Of a DNA stretch of 9,009 nucleotides, positions 1-6,673 are shown piece after piece. This DNA comes from Candidatus Thiodiazotropha taylori (lineage in GTDB: Bacteria > Pseudomonadota > Gammaproteobacteria > Chromatiales > Chromatiaceae): contig JAHRHW010000164.1 of assembly GCA_019100305.1 (NCBI GenBank), forward strand, positions 1 to 9,009. The letters are read 5' to 3'. Positions within the stretch are counted from its first letter, which is position 1. Each line of letters opens with the position of its first letter. The position numbers and the translations under genes are program-made. The notes under the pieces were generated by a model. That model saw only the letters and a list, made by a program, of their open reading frames with translations, was not told the origin of the DNA and ran no database searches.

Positions 1-1506
1 AAGTTCACCTTCGACTGACAAACCATCCACAAGCAGTATCGGCAATCCACTGCCCTCACACTCATTCTCCACCAGGAGTGGGCAGATGTTATGTAGATCC
101 GATGTGGACAAGACATTCATACCCCAACGAGATGTGAAATGTTCAATTCGCTTTGTCAGAGATTCATTTTCTGTGTAGATCAGACATTTTATGTCGGAGA
201 ACTCCTGATTGACCGGAGTGTCCACGACGGGCAACGGAATATCGAAGTAGAAGCGGCTGCCTTTACCAAAATCACTTTGCACATGAATCTGCCCGCTCAT
301 CAGTTCAACCAGCTCTTTGGATATCGTCGTACCAAGACCGGAACCACCGTATTGACGGGTGATGGAATCATCGACCTGGTTGAACCGATCAAACACATAG
401 GGCAACGCCTTGCTGGGTATGCCGATACCTGTATCGATAATCTCAAATCTCAGGATAGCTTCCTTTTCATCCACGGATAGCGCGTTGACTTTTATCTCGA
501 CATATCCATGTTTTGTAAACTTGATCGCATTACCGCAAAGATTGATCAATATCTGCTTCAGTCGGTTGGCATCCCCAATCAGATTGACAGGCACATCGGT
601 TGAGATAAACACATGAAATCCGAGCCCCTTGTCTTTGGCCACCGGCATCAACGTATCACTGACGGTGTGAATCGCTTCATATACGTCAAATGGCGCTTTG
701 TTTACATGAAGAATACCCGACTCTATTCTGGAAAAATTGAGGATATCATCGATCAGTTGCAACAGATGGTTGGCGGATTGATTGATCGTCATGACTGACG
801 CATTGGCGCTTTTTGGGAGTTTCTCTTTTTGCAGCAGGTTTGAAATCCCGATGATGCCTGACAACGGGGTTCTCATCTCATGACTCATATTTGCGAGAAA
901 ACGTCCCTTCGCCTCATCAGCCTGTTCCGCTTTAGCCTTTGCGTCCGACAACTGCATCAACAGACGGGACACGAAGCCTGAAATAATGATATTTGTAACA
1001 ATCATCCCATAGCCGATAATGGGATGCTGCAGCCAGAACTCACTCGTATTAATCAGTATCAACAGCCCCAGAACAGAGAACAGCATCCCCAGGTAGAGAT
1101 ACTTCATACCGTATCGGGCACCATAGCCTACAGTGATCCAGAGTATGACGGTGAATAGGGGTGCACCGGCCTCTCCCGCCCGGAACATGGCCAAACAGGT
1201 TGCTCCATGATCACCCAGCATGGTGATCGATTTTCTCATCTTCGATTCTTCTTTATAGAAGATAAATGAGAATACGATGCCGATCGAAAACAACAGGTAG
1301 ACGGACGCCAGATAGAAAGCCGTATTAAACAACCCGGGTTCAGCATAGATAAATTTGTGTATCAGGAAGTAGACAACCACACAGGCTGTGAAGAGCACCC
1401 GGATCAACGCCTGCTCATATTCAAGAAGCGCTTCCTCGGACAACCCTTTACAGATGAAATCGGGTTTGGGAAGTGAAAATACCTGCTTTCTTGTTATGCC
1501 AGCCAT
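1..1506 (-). CDS. rpfC: RpfC-like hybrid sensor histidine kinase (DSF sensor), 3' part cut by window edge
   Basis: Inner-membrane sensor kinase, inferred to detect DSF fatty-acid signal and to start a phosphorelay. My own minus-strand translation is open for 502 residues to the left edge with no stop. Residues 33-185 hold about five hydrophobic segments. Residues 95-160 resemble my memory of the Xanthomonas RpfC sensor (a W-x-T-x-G-x-G-x-RYG block near 123-133). Next come the HisKA H-box (NMSHEMRTPL, H209), the N-box (N326), DTGIG (358-362) and GGSGLGTTI (387-395); the GLGTT variant is also RpfC-like. From about 438 a receiver-like domain begins that lacks the usual acidic pair. Xanthomonas RpfC is about 726 aa, so a receiver and an HPt domain may lie outside. 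The ATG at 1506 is the only start after the in-frame stop at 1579-1581; its own ribosome site is weak. It is divergent from rpfF. A generic BarA-type hybrid kinase is the alternative. Confidence 0.85.
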   Translation of the reverse strand, partial: MAGITRKQVFSLPKPDFICKGLSEEALLEYEQALIRVLFTACVVVYFLIHKFIYAEPGLFNTAFYLASVYLLFSIGIVFSFIFYKEESKMRKSITMLGDHGATCLAMFRAGEAGAPLFTVILWITVGYGARYGMKYLYLGMLFSVLGLLILINTSEFWLQHPIIGYGMIVTNIIISGFVSRLLMQLSDAKAKAEQADEAKGRFLANMSHEMRTPLSGIIGISNLLQKEKLPKSANASVMTINQSANHLLQLIDDILNFSRIESGILHVNKAPFDVYEAIHTVSDTLMPVAKDKGLGFHVFISTDVPVNLIGDANRLKQILINLCGNAIKFTKHGYVEIKVNALSVDEKEAILRFEIIDTGIGIPSKALPYVFDRFNQVDDSITRQYGGSGLGTTISKELVELMSGQIHVQSDFGKGSRFYFDIPLPVVDTPVNQEFSDIKCLIYTENESLTKRIEHFTSRWGMNVLSTSDLHNICPLLVENECEGSGLPILLVDGLSVEGEL

Positions 1507-1562
1507 AGATTGATACTCGAAATCCGCTTGGTTGCTTGACGAATGAGAATTCCTGAAGTCAT
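1494..1562 (-). CDS. possible 22-aa leader ORF overlapping the rpfC start
   Basis: A short ORF (ATG at 1562, TAA at 1494-1496) runs in another frame across the rpfC start and ends 13 nt inside rpfC. An AAGGGA ribosome-site-like sequence lies at 1573-1578. It is best spaced (5 nt) for an even smaller ATG-CAA-TGA ORF at 1559-1567, whose stop overlaps the start of this ORF. The rpfC ATG itself has no clear site nearby, so coupled re-initiation is possible. The peptide has no recognisable motif, and an ORF this short can arise by chance. Confidence 0.25.
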   Translation of the reverse strand: MTSGILIRQATKRISSINLWLA

Positions 1563-1693
1563 TGCATGATCGTCCCTTTTAAAAAATCCACTCATAAGCT
1601 AACGCACGTCAAATTATCTGAACACCCGCATTGATAACCTCCACCACTGGTTTACGATTAAGTAACAACCTGGGATGACTCACATTCAAATAT

Positions 1694-1711
1694 CACTAAC
1701 TAAGTTAAGTG
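1694..1711. promoter_or_regulatory. dyad-symmetric candidate operator
   Basis: CACT-AACT-A-AGTT-A-AGTG: two 8-base half-sites are complementary around a central A, with one extra A in the right half. It lies 84 bp upstream of the rpfF start and 187 bp from the rpfC start, a fitting place for a regulator binding site. No known binding protein is recognised from the motif. Confidence 0.3.
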
Positions 1712-1780
1712 TCGTGAAATCCTTGTGTTATTGTTAGTTGCCCACAACAGTATGGCAGTTATTTCCGTGGATTCACAAGT

Positions 1781-1786
1781 AAGGAG
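1781..1786 (+). promoter_or_regulatory. ribosome binding site of rpfF
   Basis: AAGGAG lies 9 nt before the ATG at 1796. It is a near-consensus Shine-Dalgarno and fixes the rpfF start. Confidence 0.8.
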
Positions 1787-1795
1787 AATATCATC

Positions 1796-2695
1796 ATGCT
1801 TGCACCTACTCAGACAATCGAAATAATTGAACACGGCTATAAAACGCTCAACATCAGCTATCAGGAAGATATTAAGGCTCAGTTTTTTGCTATGGATCCA
1901 GGCGAAATTCCATGTTTTTCTCACCAACTTCTTAGGGATATCGACGCTTTTCAGAAAAGATTAACCAACCAATTCAGTATGAATAATCGGGCTCATCAGC
2001 CTGTAGATTACCTGATCTTTACATCGGATGTAGCCGACGTATTCAACCTGGGTGGTGATCTTGCCTTTTTTGTCGACTGCATCAAAAACAACGACCGGGA
2101 GACCTTAACGCGCTACGCCCGTCTGAGTATCGATGTACTTTATAGTAACTACAGCAATCTTGGCATGAAGGATGTCACCACAATCTCACTGGTGAACGGA
2201 ACGGCCCTGGGCGCCGGTTTCGAGGCAGCGCTTTCCAGTGATTACATCATTGCCGTGGAAGGCAGTGAGTTTAAGTTCCCGGAAGTTGTGTTCAATATGT
2301 TCCCCGGCATGGGAGCCTATTCATTTCTCTCTCGTCGCATTGCTCCTGCCATGGTTGAGAAGATGATCGTCAACGCAGAAGGCTACACCGCAGAGCAGCT
2401 CTATGAGATGGGCATCGTCGATATGATTGCTGAAAAGGACAGACTTGATGAAGCCTTACGTCAGTTTATCCGCCGCCTTAAAAAATCGAATATCACCCGT
2501 AAAGCGGTTCTGAATATGCGTAACCGGGTAATGCCGCTGGATAAGCAGGAACTTAACGATATTGCCGATCACTGGGTGGATTCCGCTTTCTCTCTATCCG
2601 ATCGGGACATCAATGCCATGTCCAGACTGGTCAGAGCTCAATCCAGGATGATGGCGAGTCAACAACCCTCCGTAGAGGAGAGCCTGACCGCCTGA
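1796..2695 (+). CDS. rpfF: RpfF-like DSF synthase (crotonase / enoyl-CoA hydratase superfamily)
   Basis: Cytosolic enzyme, 299 aa (Xanthomonas RpfF about 289). RpfF-family enzymes dehydrate 3-hydroxyacyl-ACP and cleave the thioester, releasing a cis-2-unsaturated fatty acid (DSF). The crotonase core is visible: a first oxyanion-hole segment NLGGDL (84-89), then GTALGAGFEAAL (135-146) and EFKFPEVVFNMFPGMGAY (158-175). E143 and E163 are 20 residues apart and match the catalytic pair E141/E161 that I recall for Xanthomonas RpfF. Presence of both glutamates and the FPE-x-x-FNMFPGMGA block separate it from ordinary enoyl-CoA hydratases. The long N-terminus (about 65 residues before the core) also fits RpfF. 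The divergent RpfC-like kinase strongly supports the call. No rpfB-like acyl-CoA ligase is seen in the window. The exact acyl chain made cannot be read from the sequence. Confidence 0.9.
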   Translation: MLAPTQTIEIIEHGYKTLNISYQEDIKAQFFAMDPGEIPCFSHQLLRDIDAFQKRLTNQFSMNNRAHQPVDYLIFTSDVADVFNLGGDLAFFVDCIKNNDRETLTRYARLSIDVLYSNYSNLGMKDVTTISLVNGTALGAGFEAALSSDYIIAVEGSEFKFPEVVFNMFPGMGAYSFLSRRIAPAMVEKMIVNAEGYTAEQLYEMGIVDMIAEKDRLDEALRQFIRRLKKSNITRKAVLNMRNRVMPLDKQELNDIADHWVDSAFSLSDRDINAMSRLVRAQSRMMASQQPSVEESLTA

Positions 2696-2783
2696 GAGCC
2701 GGTACTCCAACAAGCGCCGGTATCTGCACAATTCAGGATGGTTAACTGCGACGGCTAGTGGTATCTAGTCTTTCAGGTTCCGG

Positions 2784-2828
2784 TCAGTTGTTGCGATGCG
2801 TGGTAAAGCACGTTTCGAAAACAACTGA
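2784..2828. repeat. long imperfect hairpin downstream of rpfF
   Basis: The outer arms TCAGTTGTT (2784-2792) and AACAACTGA (2820-2828) pair perfectly over 9 bp. Inside, CGA/TCG (2794-2796 with 2815-2817) and CGTG/CACG (2799-2802 with 2809-2812) pair around a GTAAAG loop (2803-2808). That gives 16 pairs with two small internal loops. It starts 89 bp after the rpfF stop. No T-run follows on either strand, so a standard intrinsic terminator is not supported. It may be a 3' UTR structure or processing site. Confidence 0.5.
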
Positions 2829-2944
2829 GAGATAAAATATAACATTGTTTACTTAAATGATCGGCGGACAATTCATTTCTCCAGGGCCAGTACAACAACC
2901 GAGCCGTCTCAGCACGTCTGATTGTGGCTTTACGCCAACCAAAT

Positions 2945-2985
2945 CACCTCAGCACCACCCTCTATCGGGCTATCGAGATGAGGTG
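2945..2985. repeat. 7-bp perfect inverted repeat
   Basis: CACCTCA (2945-2951) is complementary to TGAGGTG (2979-2985) across a 27-nt spacer that itself contains CTATCG twice. The loop is long for a terminator and no T-run follows. Its function is unknown and it may be chance. Confidence 0.3.
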
Positions 2986-3130
2986 TTGCATATGCAGACC
3001 ATTGAACTATAAATTGAACATCGTTTGTTATGTAGACCCATTTTTCCATAATTCAAGGAACAAACCGACTAAATTGAGACTGAATGGCAAAATTGTTCAG
3101 CCGTTTTCATACCAGATTCCAAACAGTAGA

Positions 3131-3136
3131 TATAAT
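3131..3136 (+). promoter_or_regulatory. candidate -10 box for the metalloprotease gene
   Basis: A perfect TATAAT lies 31 bp upstream of the ATG at 3168. No good -35 box sits at 16-18 bp spacing. TTCATA (3106-3111, spacing 19) is the nearest weak candidate, so an activator may be needed, or the match is accidental in AT-rich DNA. Confidence 0.35.
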
Positions 3137-3167
3137 TTAATTGGGTAAATAGATTAATTGAGGCGCT

Positions 3168-3851
3168 ATGGACCTCTCAATCGGCAGAATTTCGATGCTT
3201 GGCAGCCAATCCCAGCTAACGGGAAGGGTACCGGCCGAGAATCGGCAACACCCCCCTATCATGGGGTCTGGTGAGACTGCCGCCCCTGCGGAAAGCAAAC
3301 AGAGCGAGAGTCAGAGACCGGTCAGGGAGACCACCCAGAGCAGTGAACTCACCCGGGAAGAGCAGGCCCAGGTCAGAGAACTGCAGCAGCGAGACCGGCA
3401 GGTAAGAGCCCATGAAACTGCTCACCGCGCGGCGGGAGCCGGCATGGTCTCTGGTGGCAGCTACACCTATCAGACTGGCCCGGATGGCCGAAGATATGCG
3501 GTTGGAGGCGAGGTGACGATCAGTGCCTCCTACTCCGGCAGCCCACAAGAGCGACTCCGTCAGGCAGAGATCCTGCATCGTGCCGCTCTGGCGCCGGCAG
3601 ACCCTTCCCCTCAGGACAGAATGGTAGCCGCCCAGGCTGCGGCCATGGCATCTCAGGCACGGGCTGAAATCAGTGCCGTCCGTCGGGAGGAGATGGCGCA
3701 ACAGAATCAATCCAATGGTGCGGCAGAAGAGCGGGATGATGGGCGGCTGTTTGACGCTCAGTTCAACAGCCGGGCAATTGCAGCATTCAACGGCGTCTCA
3801 GGCAGTGCCACGCTCCACAGCACACCCTCCACCATCGACGAAATTATCTAG
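3168..3851 (+). CDS. putative metalloprotease, CJM1_0395 / SprA-related family
   Basis: A 227-aa protein. Residues 1-60 are polar and low in complexity. A charged, helical segment (61-82, rich in E, Q and R) leads into HETAH (82-86), an HExxH zinc-protease signature. After it come a Gly-rich stretch (89-98), SYTYQTGPDGRRYAVGGEV (98-116) and an Ala-rich helical region (130-175). E115 could be a third metal ligand. This order matches the family annotated as putative metalloprotease CJM1_0395 / SprA-related (recalled, not searched). No signal peptide or membrane segment is seen, so it is probably cytosolic or exported by an unusual route. Its substrate is unknown. GAGG at 3160-3163 is only 4 nt before the ATG; M10 (3195) is a less likely start. 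The stop overlaps the convergent rimI. Confidence 0.8.
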   Translation: MDLSIGRISMLGSQSQLTGRVPAENRQHPPIMGSGETAAPAESKQSESQRPVRETTQSSELTREEQAQVRELQQRDRQVRAHETAHRAAGAGMVSGGSYTYQTGPDGRRYAVGGEVTISASYSGSPQERLRQAEILHRAALAPADPSPQDRMVAAQAAAMASQARAEISAVRREEMAQQNQSNGAAEERDDGRLFDAQFNSRAIAAFNGVSGSATLHSTPSTIDEII

Positions 3852-4323
3852 CGCTGAATCTTTCGAGAGAGAGCAGCAGTGCGTCCTCCCGATTATCGTT
3901 GTGATCCGGATAGTAGGCCTTACGCATACCCACTTCGACGAAGCCGATCTTTTCATACAGTTGCAGCGCCGCCCGATTACTCACCCGAACCTCAAGAAAC
4001 AGAGTCTCTGCGCCGTGCTGCGCCGCCACTTTGATCAAGCGCCTCAGCAGCTTCTCACCCAGTCCCCGCCTCTGCCACTCCGGTGAGATGCAGATATTGA
4101 GAATATGGGCCTCATCGATTACCACCGACATCACGCCATAGCCGATCACCTGATCGTCCATGGTAAGCACCCAGCATGAGTATCCCACTCTGAGACAGTC
4201 ATTGAAGATCCCCTCGGTCCAGGGAAAGGGGTAGACCTCAACCTCAAGCGCAAAGACCTGGGACAAATCCTCCTGCCGCATTGGACGCATACCCAGCAGG
4301 GGGTCGGTGACCAGAGCACTCAT
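3844..4323 (-). CDS. rimI: ribosomal protein alanine N-acetyltransferase RimI
   Basis: A 159-aa GNAT-fold enzyme that acetylates the N-terminal alanine of ribosomal protein bS18 using acetyl-CoA. The acetyl-CoA loop QRRGLG is at 84-89. E111 (LFLEVR) and Y123 (QLYEKIGF) match E103 and Y115, the catalytic residues I recall for E. coli RimI, both with the same offset of 8. The PFPW block (32-35) and the RKAYYPD end region (134-140) are also family-typical. Length is normal (E. coli 148). The start ATG lies 2 nt after the stop of the upstream glycosylase gene, which implies one transcript and translational coupling. The 3' end overlaps the converging metalloprotease gene by 8 bp. Confidence 0.93.
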   Translation of the reverse strand: MSALVTDPLLGMRPMRQEDLSQVFALEVEVYPFPWTEGIFNDCLRVGYSCWVLTMDDQVIGYGVMSVVIDEAHILNICISPEWQRRGLGEKLLRRLIKVAAQHGAETLFLEVRVSNRAALQLYEKIGFVEVGMRKAYYPDHNDNREDALLLSLERFSAR

Positions 4324-4325
4324 GG

Positions 4326-5093
4326 TCAGGCTTGCCCCTGATCCCTGCTGACAGACCCCAATACCGAGAGAGCCAGTTGCAGATCCTGCCAGGCCTTACC
4401 CTTCTGTTCAGGCGAACGCAGCAGATAGGCGGGATGATAGGTGACCACCAGCGGAATATTGGTCCCGCCAAAACTATGTACCCGCCCCCTCAGCTTGCCC
4501 ACAGCAATATCCGTTTCAAGCAGATTCTGGGCTGAGACCCTGCCGACCGAAAGAATCAGTTTCGGTTGAATCAATGCGATCTGTCGCAGCAGGTAGTCCT
4601 GACAGGCCGACGCCTCTTCTGCAGCGGGATCCCGATTGTCAGGTGGCCGGCATTTGACGATATTGGCGATGAACACCGCCTCCCGTTTGAATCCCATGGC
4701 AAGCAGCATGGCATTCAGCAGTTGACCCGCACGACCGACGAAGGGCTCCCCCTGGCGATCCTCATCCGCACCGGGCGCCTCACCGATTATCAGCAGATCG
4801 GCCTGCTCATTGCCAACACCAAACACGGTCTGGCTGCAGCCGGCGCGTAAGCCGCATTGCCGACAAGCTTGTACCTGCTCCCGGAGCGTCAACCAATCGG
4901 ACCGGTCCCCTGAGACATTGACAGATTTTGTCGGCTCAAAAACATCACCCGCCGGAGCTGGCTGTTCTGCCAGTGTGACCTCTGCTTCTGCTTCCACAAC
5001 CGGTTGGGGTATCGCTTCGGAATCGGCCTGGCGCAGTCGCCACTGGGTCACCCCCATCATGCGCAGGTAGTTTTGACGTCTCAGCTCATCCAT
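4326..5093 (-). CDS. type-4 (Fe-S) uracil-DNA glycosylase with a HolD(psi)-like N-terminal peptide
   Basis: Base-excision repair enzyme of 255 aa that removes uracil from DNA. The 4Fe-4S ligands are likely C77 and C80 (CRQC), C148 (VKCRPP) and C164 (SACQ). Motif A is GEAPGADED (104-112) and motif B is YHPAYLLR (219-226). Residues 1-22 look like the start of DNA polymerase III psi (HolD): RR at 5-6, then L10, G14, V15, T16, Q17, W18, L20 and R21, against R4-R5, L9, G13, I14, T15, Q16, W17, L19 and R20 recalled for E. coli psi. An acidic, Pro/Ala-rich linker (about 24-62) follows. An in-frame TTG at 5111 would add 6 residues; neither start has a clear ribosome site. I chose the ATG because its spacing fits psi. 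It lies between leuA (29 nt) and rimI (2 nt). Confidence 0.9.
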   Translation of the reverse strand: MDELRRQNYLRMMGVTQWRLRQADSEAIPQPVVEAEAEVTLAEQPAPAGDVFEPTKSVNVSGDRSDWLTLREQVQACRQCGLRAGCSQTVFGVGNEQADLLIIGEAPGADEDRQGEPFVGRAGQLLNAMLLAMGFKREAVFIANIVKCRPPDNRDPAAEEASACQDYLLRQIALIQPKLILSVGRVSAQNLLETDIAVGKLRGRVHSFGGTNIPLVVTYHPAYLLRSPEQKGKAWQDLQLALSVLGSVSRDQGQA

Positions 5094-5122
5094 TGCACAA
5101 ATCTGTGTCAAACTGACCGACG

Positions 5123-6673
5123 CTAGACATCACCGGTTTGCGGGTGAGCTTTGGTAATCGGCGTCATGATTTTGTTCACCGCATTGATATAGGCTTTGGC
5201 AGAGGCGATCACAATATCGGTATCCGCACCCTGACCATTGGCGATCCGCCCATCCATCTCCAGGCGGACTGTCACTTCACCCTGGGCATCGGTACCGCTC
5301 GTGATGTTGTTCACCGAATAGAGCTGCAGCTCGGTGCCACTGCTGACGATACTCTCGATCGCTTTGAAGGTGGCGTCCACCGGTCCACCGCCGACAGCAG
5401 TGCCCGGCTCTTCCGCCCCATCCAGACTCAGTGTGACATCCGCCTTGGGGGTCTCTCCGGTTTCGGAACAGACCCTCAAAGAGACCAGTTTGATCCGCTC
5501 GTTGAAAGATTCGGTCTTGGTGTCGGTCATCAGTGCCTGCAGATCCTCATCGAAGATCTCATGCTTCTTATCGGCCAGATCCTTGAAGCGGGTGAAGGCC
5601 GCATTGACCTCCTCCTCTGATTCGAAGCTGATCCCCAGACTCTCCAGGCGGGTACGAAAAGCGTTGCGTCCCGAGTGCTTACCCAACACCATGCGATTCT
5701 GGCTCCAGCCCACATCTTCGGCGAGCATGATTTCGTAGGTCTCGCGGGATTTCAGCACGCCGTCCTGATGAATGCCGGATTCATGAGCAAAGGCATTGGC
5801 ACCGACGATGGCCTTGTTCGGCTGAACCGGAAAGCCGGTGATGTTCGAGACCAGTTTGGAGCAGCTGACAATCTGGGTGGTATCCAGCCGGGTCTCACAG
5901 GAGAAGACATCCTGACGGGTCTTTACCGCCATCACGATCTCTTCCAGTGAGGCATTGCCGGCCCTTTCACCAAGGCCATTGATGGTACATTCAACCTGCC
6001 GTGCCCCGTTACTGACAGCCGAGAGGGAGTTGGCCACCGCCAGTCCAAGATCATTGTGGCAATGCACAGAGAAGACCGCCTTATCGGAATTGGGTATCCG
6101 CTCACGCAGCTGCCGGATCATTTCCCCAAACTGATGCGGCATGGCATAGCCCACCGTATCCGGCACATTCAGGGTACGGGCCCCCGCATCGATGACCGCC
6201 TCGAAGATGCGGCAGAGGAATTCGATCTCGGAACGTCCCGCATCCTCGGCCGAGAACTCCACATTATCGGTATATTTACGGGCCCGTTTGACCGCATGTA
6301 TCGCTTGCTCAACCACCTGGTCCGGATCCATCCGCAATTTATGCTGCATGTGGATCGGCGAGGTGGCGATAAAGGTATGGATGCGTGAAGAGTTGGCATG
6401 TTTGAGGGCTTCGCCTGCCCGGTCGATATCCTTGTCCAGAGCACGGGCCAGGCCGCAGATGGTGGAATCCTTGACTACATTGGCGACCGCTGAAACCGCC
6501 TCGAAATCCCCCGGACTGGCAATCGGGAAACCGGCTTCGATGACATCCACCTGCAGCTTTTCCAAAGCCTTGCCGATACGGACCTTCTCATCCTTGGTCA
6601 TGGATGCTCCGGGACTCTGTTCACCATCCCGTAACGTGGTATCGAAAATGATCAGTTGATCGGCTTGACTCAT
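5123..6673 (-). CDS. leuA: 2-isopropylmalate synthase LeuA
   Basis: First committed enzyme of leucine biosynthesis; it condenses acetyl-CoA with 2-oxoisovalerate in the cytosol. It has 516 aa (E. coli LeuA 523). The TIM-barrel catalytic domain opens with FDTTLRDGEQ (10-19; catalytic R15 and metal ligand D16). It carries the HCHND metal site (H204, H206), NGLGERAGN (232-240) and HESGIHQDG (297-305). GKHSGR (331-336) lies in the linker. The C-terminal LeuA regulatory domain (about 390-516) has GGGPVDATFKAI (428-439), the segment tied to leucine feedback inhibition in this family. An ATG at 6673 with GGAGAG 4 nt upstream is the preferred start; a TTG at 6688 would add five residues. It is probably the first gene of a leuA-glycosylase-rimI unit. 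Confidence 0.96.
   Translation of the reverse strand: MSQADQLIIFDTTLRDGEQSPGASMTKDEKVRIGKALEKLQVDVIEAGFPIASPGDFEAVSAVANVVKDSTICGLARALDKDIDRAGEALKHANSSRIHTFIATSPIHMQHKLRMDPDQVVEQAIHAVKRARKYTDNVEFSAEDAGRSEIEFLCRIFEAVIDAGARTLNVPDTVGYAMPHQFGEMIRQLRERIPNSDKAVFSVHCHNDLGLAVANSLSAVSNGARQVECTINGLGERAGNASLEEIVMAVKTRQDVFSCETRLDTTQIVSCSKLVSNITGFPVQPNKAIVGANAFAHESGIHQDGVLKSRETYEIMLAEDVGWSQNRMVLGKHSGRNAFRTRLESLGISFESEEEVNAAFTRFKDLADKKHEIFDEDLQALMTDTKTESFNERIKLVSLRVCSETGETPKADVTLSLDGAEEPGTAVGGGPVDATFKAIESIVSSGTELQLYSVNNITSGTDAQGEVTVRLEMDGRIANGQGADTDIVIASAKAYINAVNKIMTPITKAHPQTGDV

Larger units (their letters stand above)
1507..1795. promoter_or_regulatory. divergent rpfC-rpfF control region
   Basis: These 289 bp separate the start codons of two divergent genes and must hold the promoters of both. 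The stretch is AT-rich. I could not find a convincing sigma-70 -35/-10 pair on either strand, and a near-match to a sigma-54 site around 1753-1768 fails at the -12 element. The clearest structure is the dyad at 1694-1711. A weaker TTGTG-N15-CACAA pair spans 1723-1747. Confidence 0.6.
2696..3167. other. AT-rich intergenic region with two inverted repeats
   Basis: This 472 bp gap between rpfF and the metalloprotease gene has no credible coding region. A 74-codon plus-strand frame at 2924-3148 shows no domain and no ribosome site. The gap holds a long imperfect hairpin just after rpfF (2784-2828), a second inverted repeat (2945-2985), and a perfect TATAAT at 3131-3136. No canonical U-tract terminator is visible after rpfF. 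Confidence 0.7.

Noticed and set aside
139..798. Three plus-strand open frames (113, 68 and 61 codons)
   Set aside because: They lie antisense to the RpfC kinase, whose minus-strand frame has clear H-, N- and G-boxes in the same span; the plus frames show no domain.
1753..1768. Possible sigma-54 promoter before rpfF (TGGCA followed by a CC/GT stretch)
   Set aside because: The -24 element matches but the required GC of the -12 element is absent.
2924..3148. 74-codon plus-strand ORF between rpfF and the metalloprotease gene
   Set aside because: No ribosome site, no recognisable motif, and its composition fits random AT-rich DNA; it contains an inverted repeat and the TATAAT box.
3216..3710. 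164-codon minus-strand ORF opposite the metalloprotease gene
   Set aside because: Shadow frame: the plus strand carries a coherent protein with HETAH and family-typical blocks, while the antisense product shows no domain.
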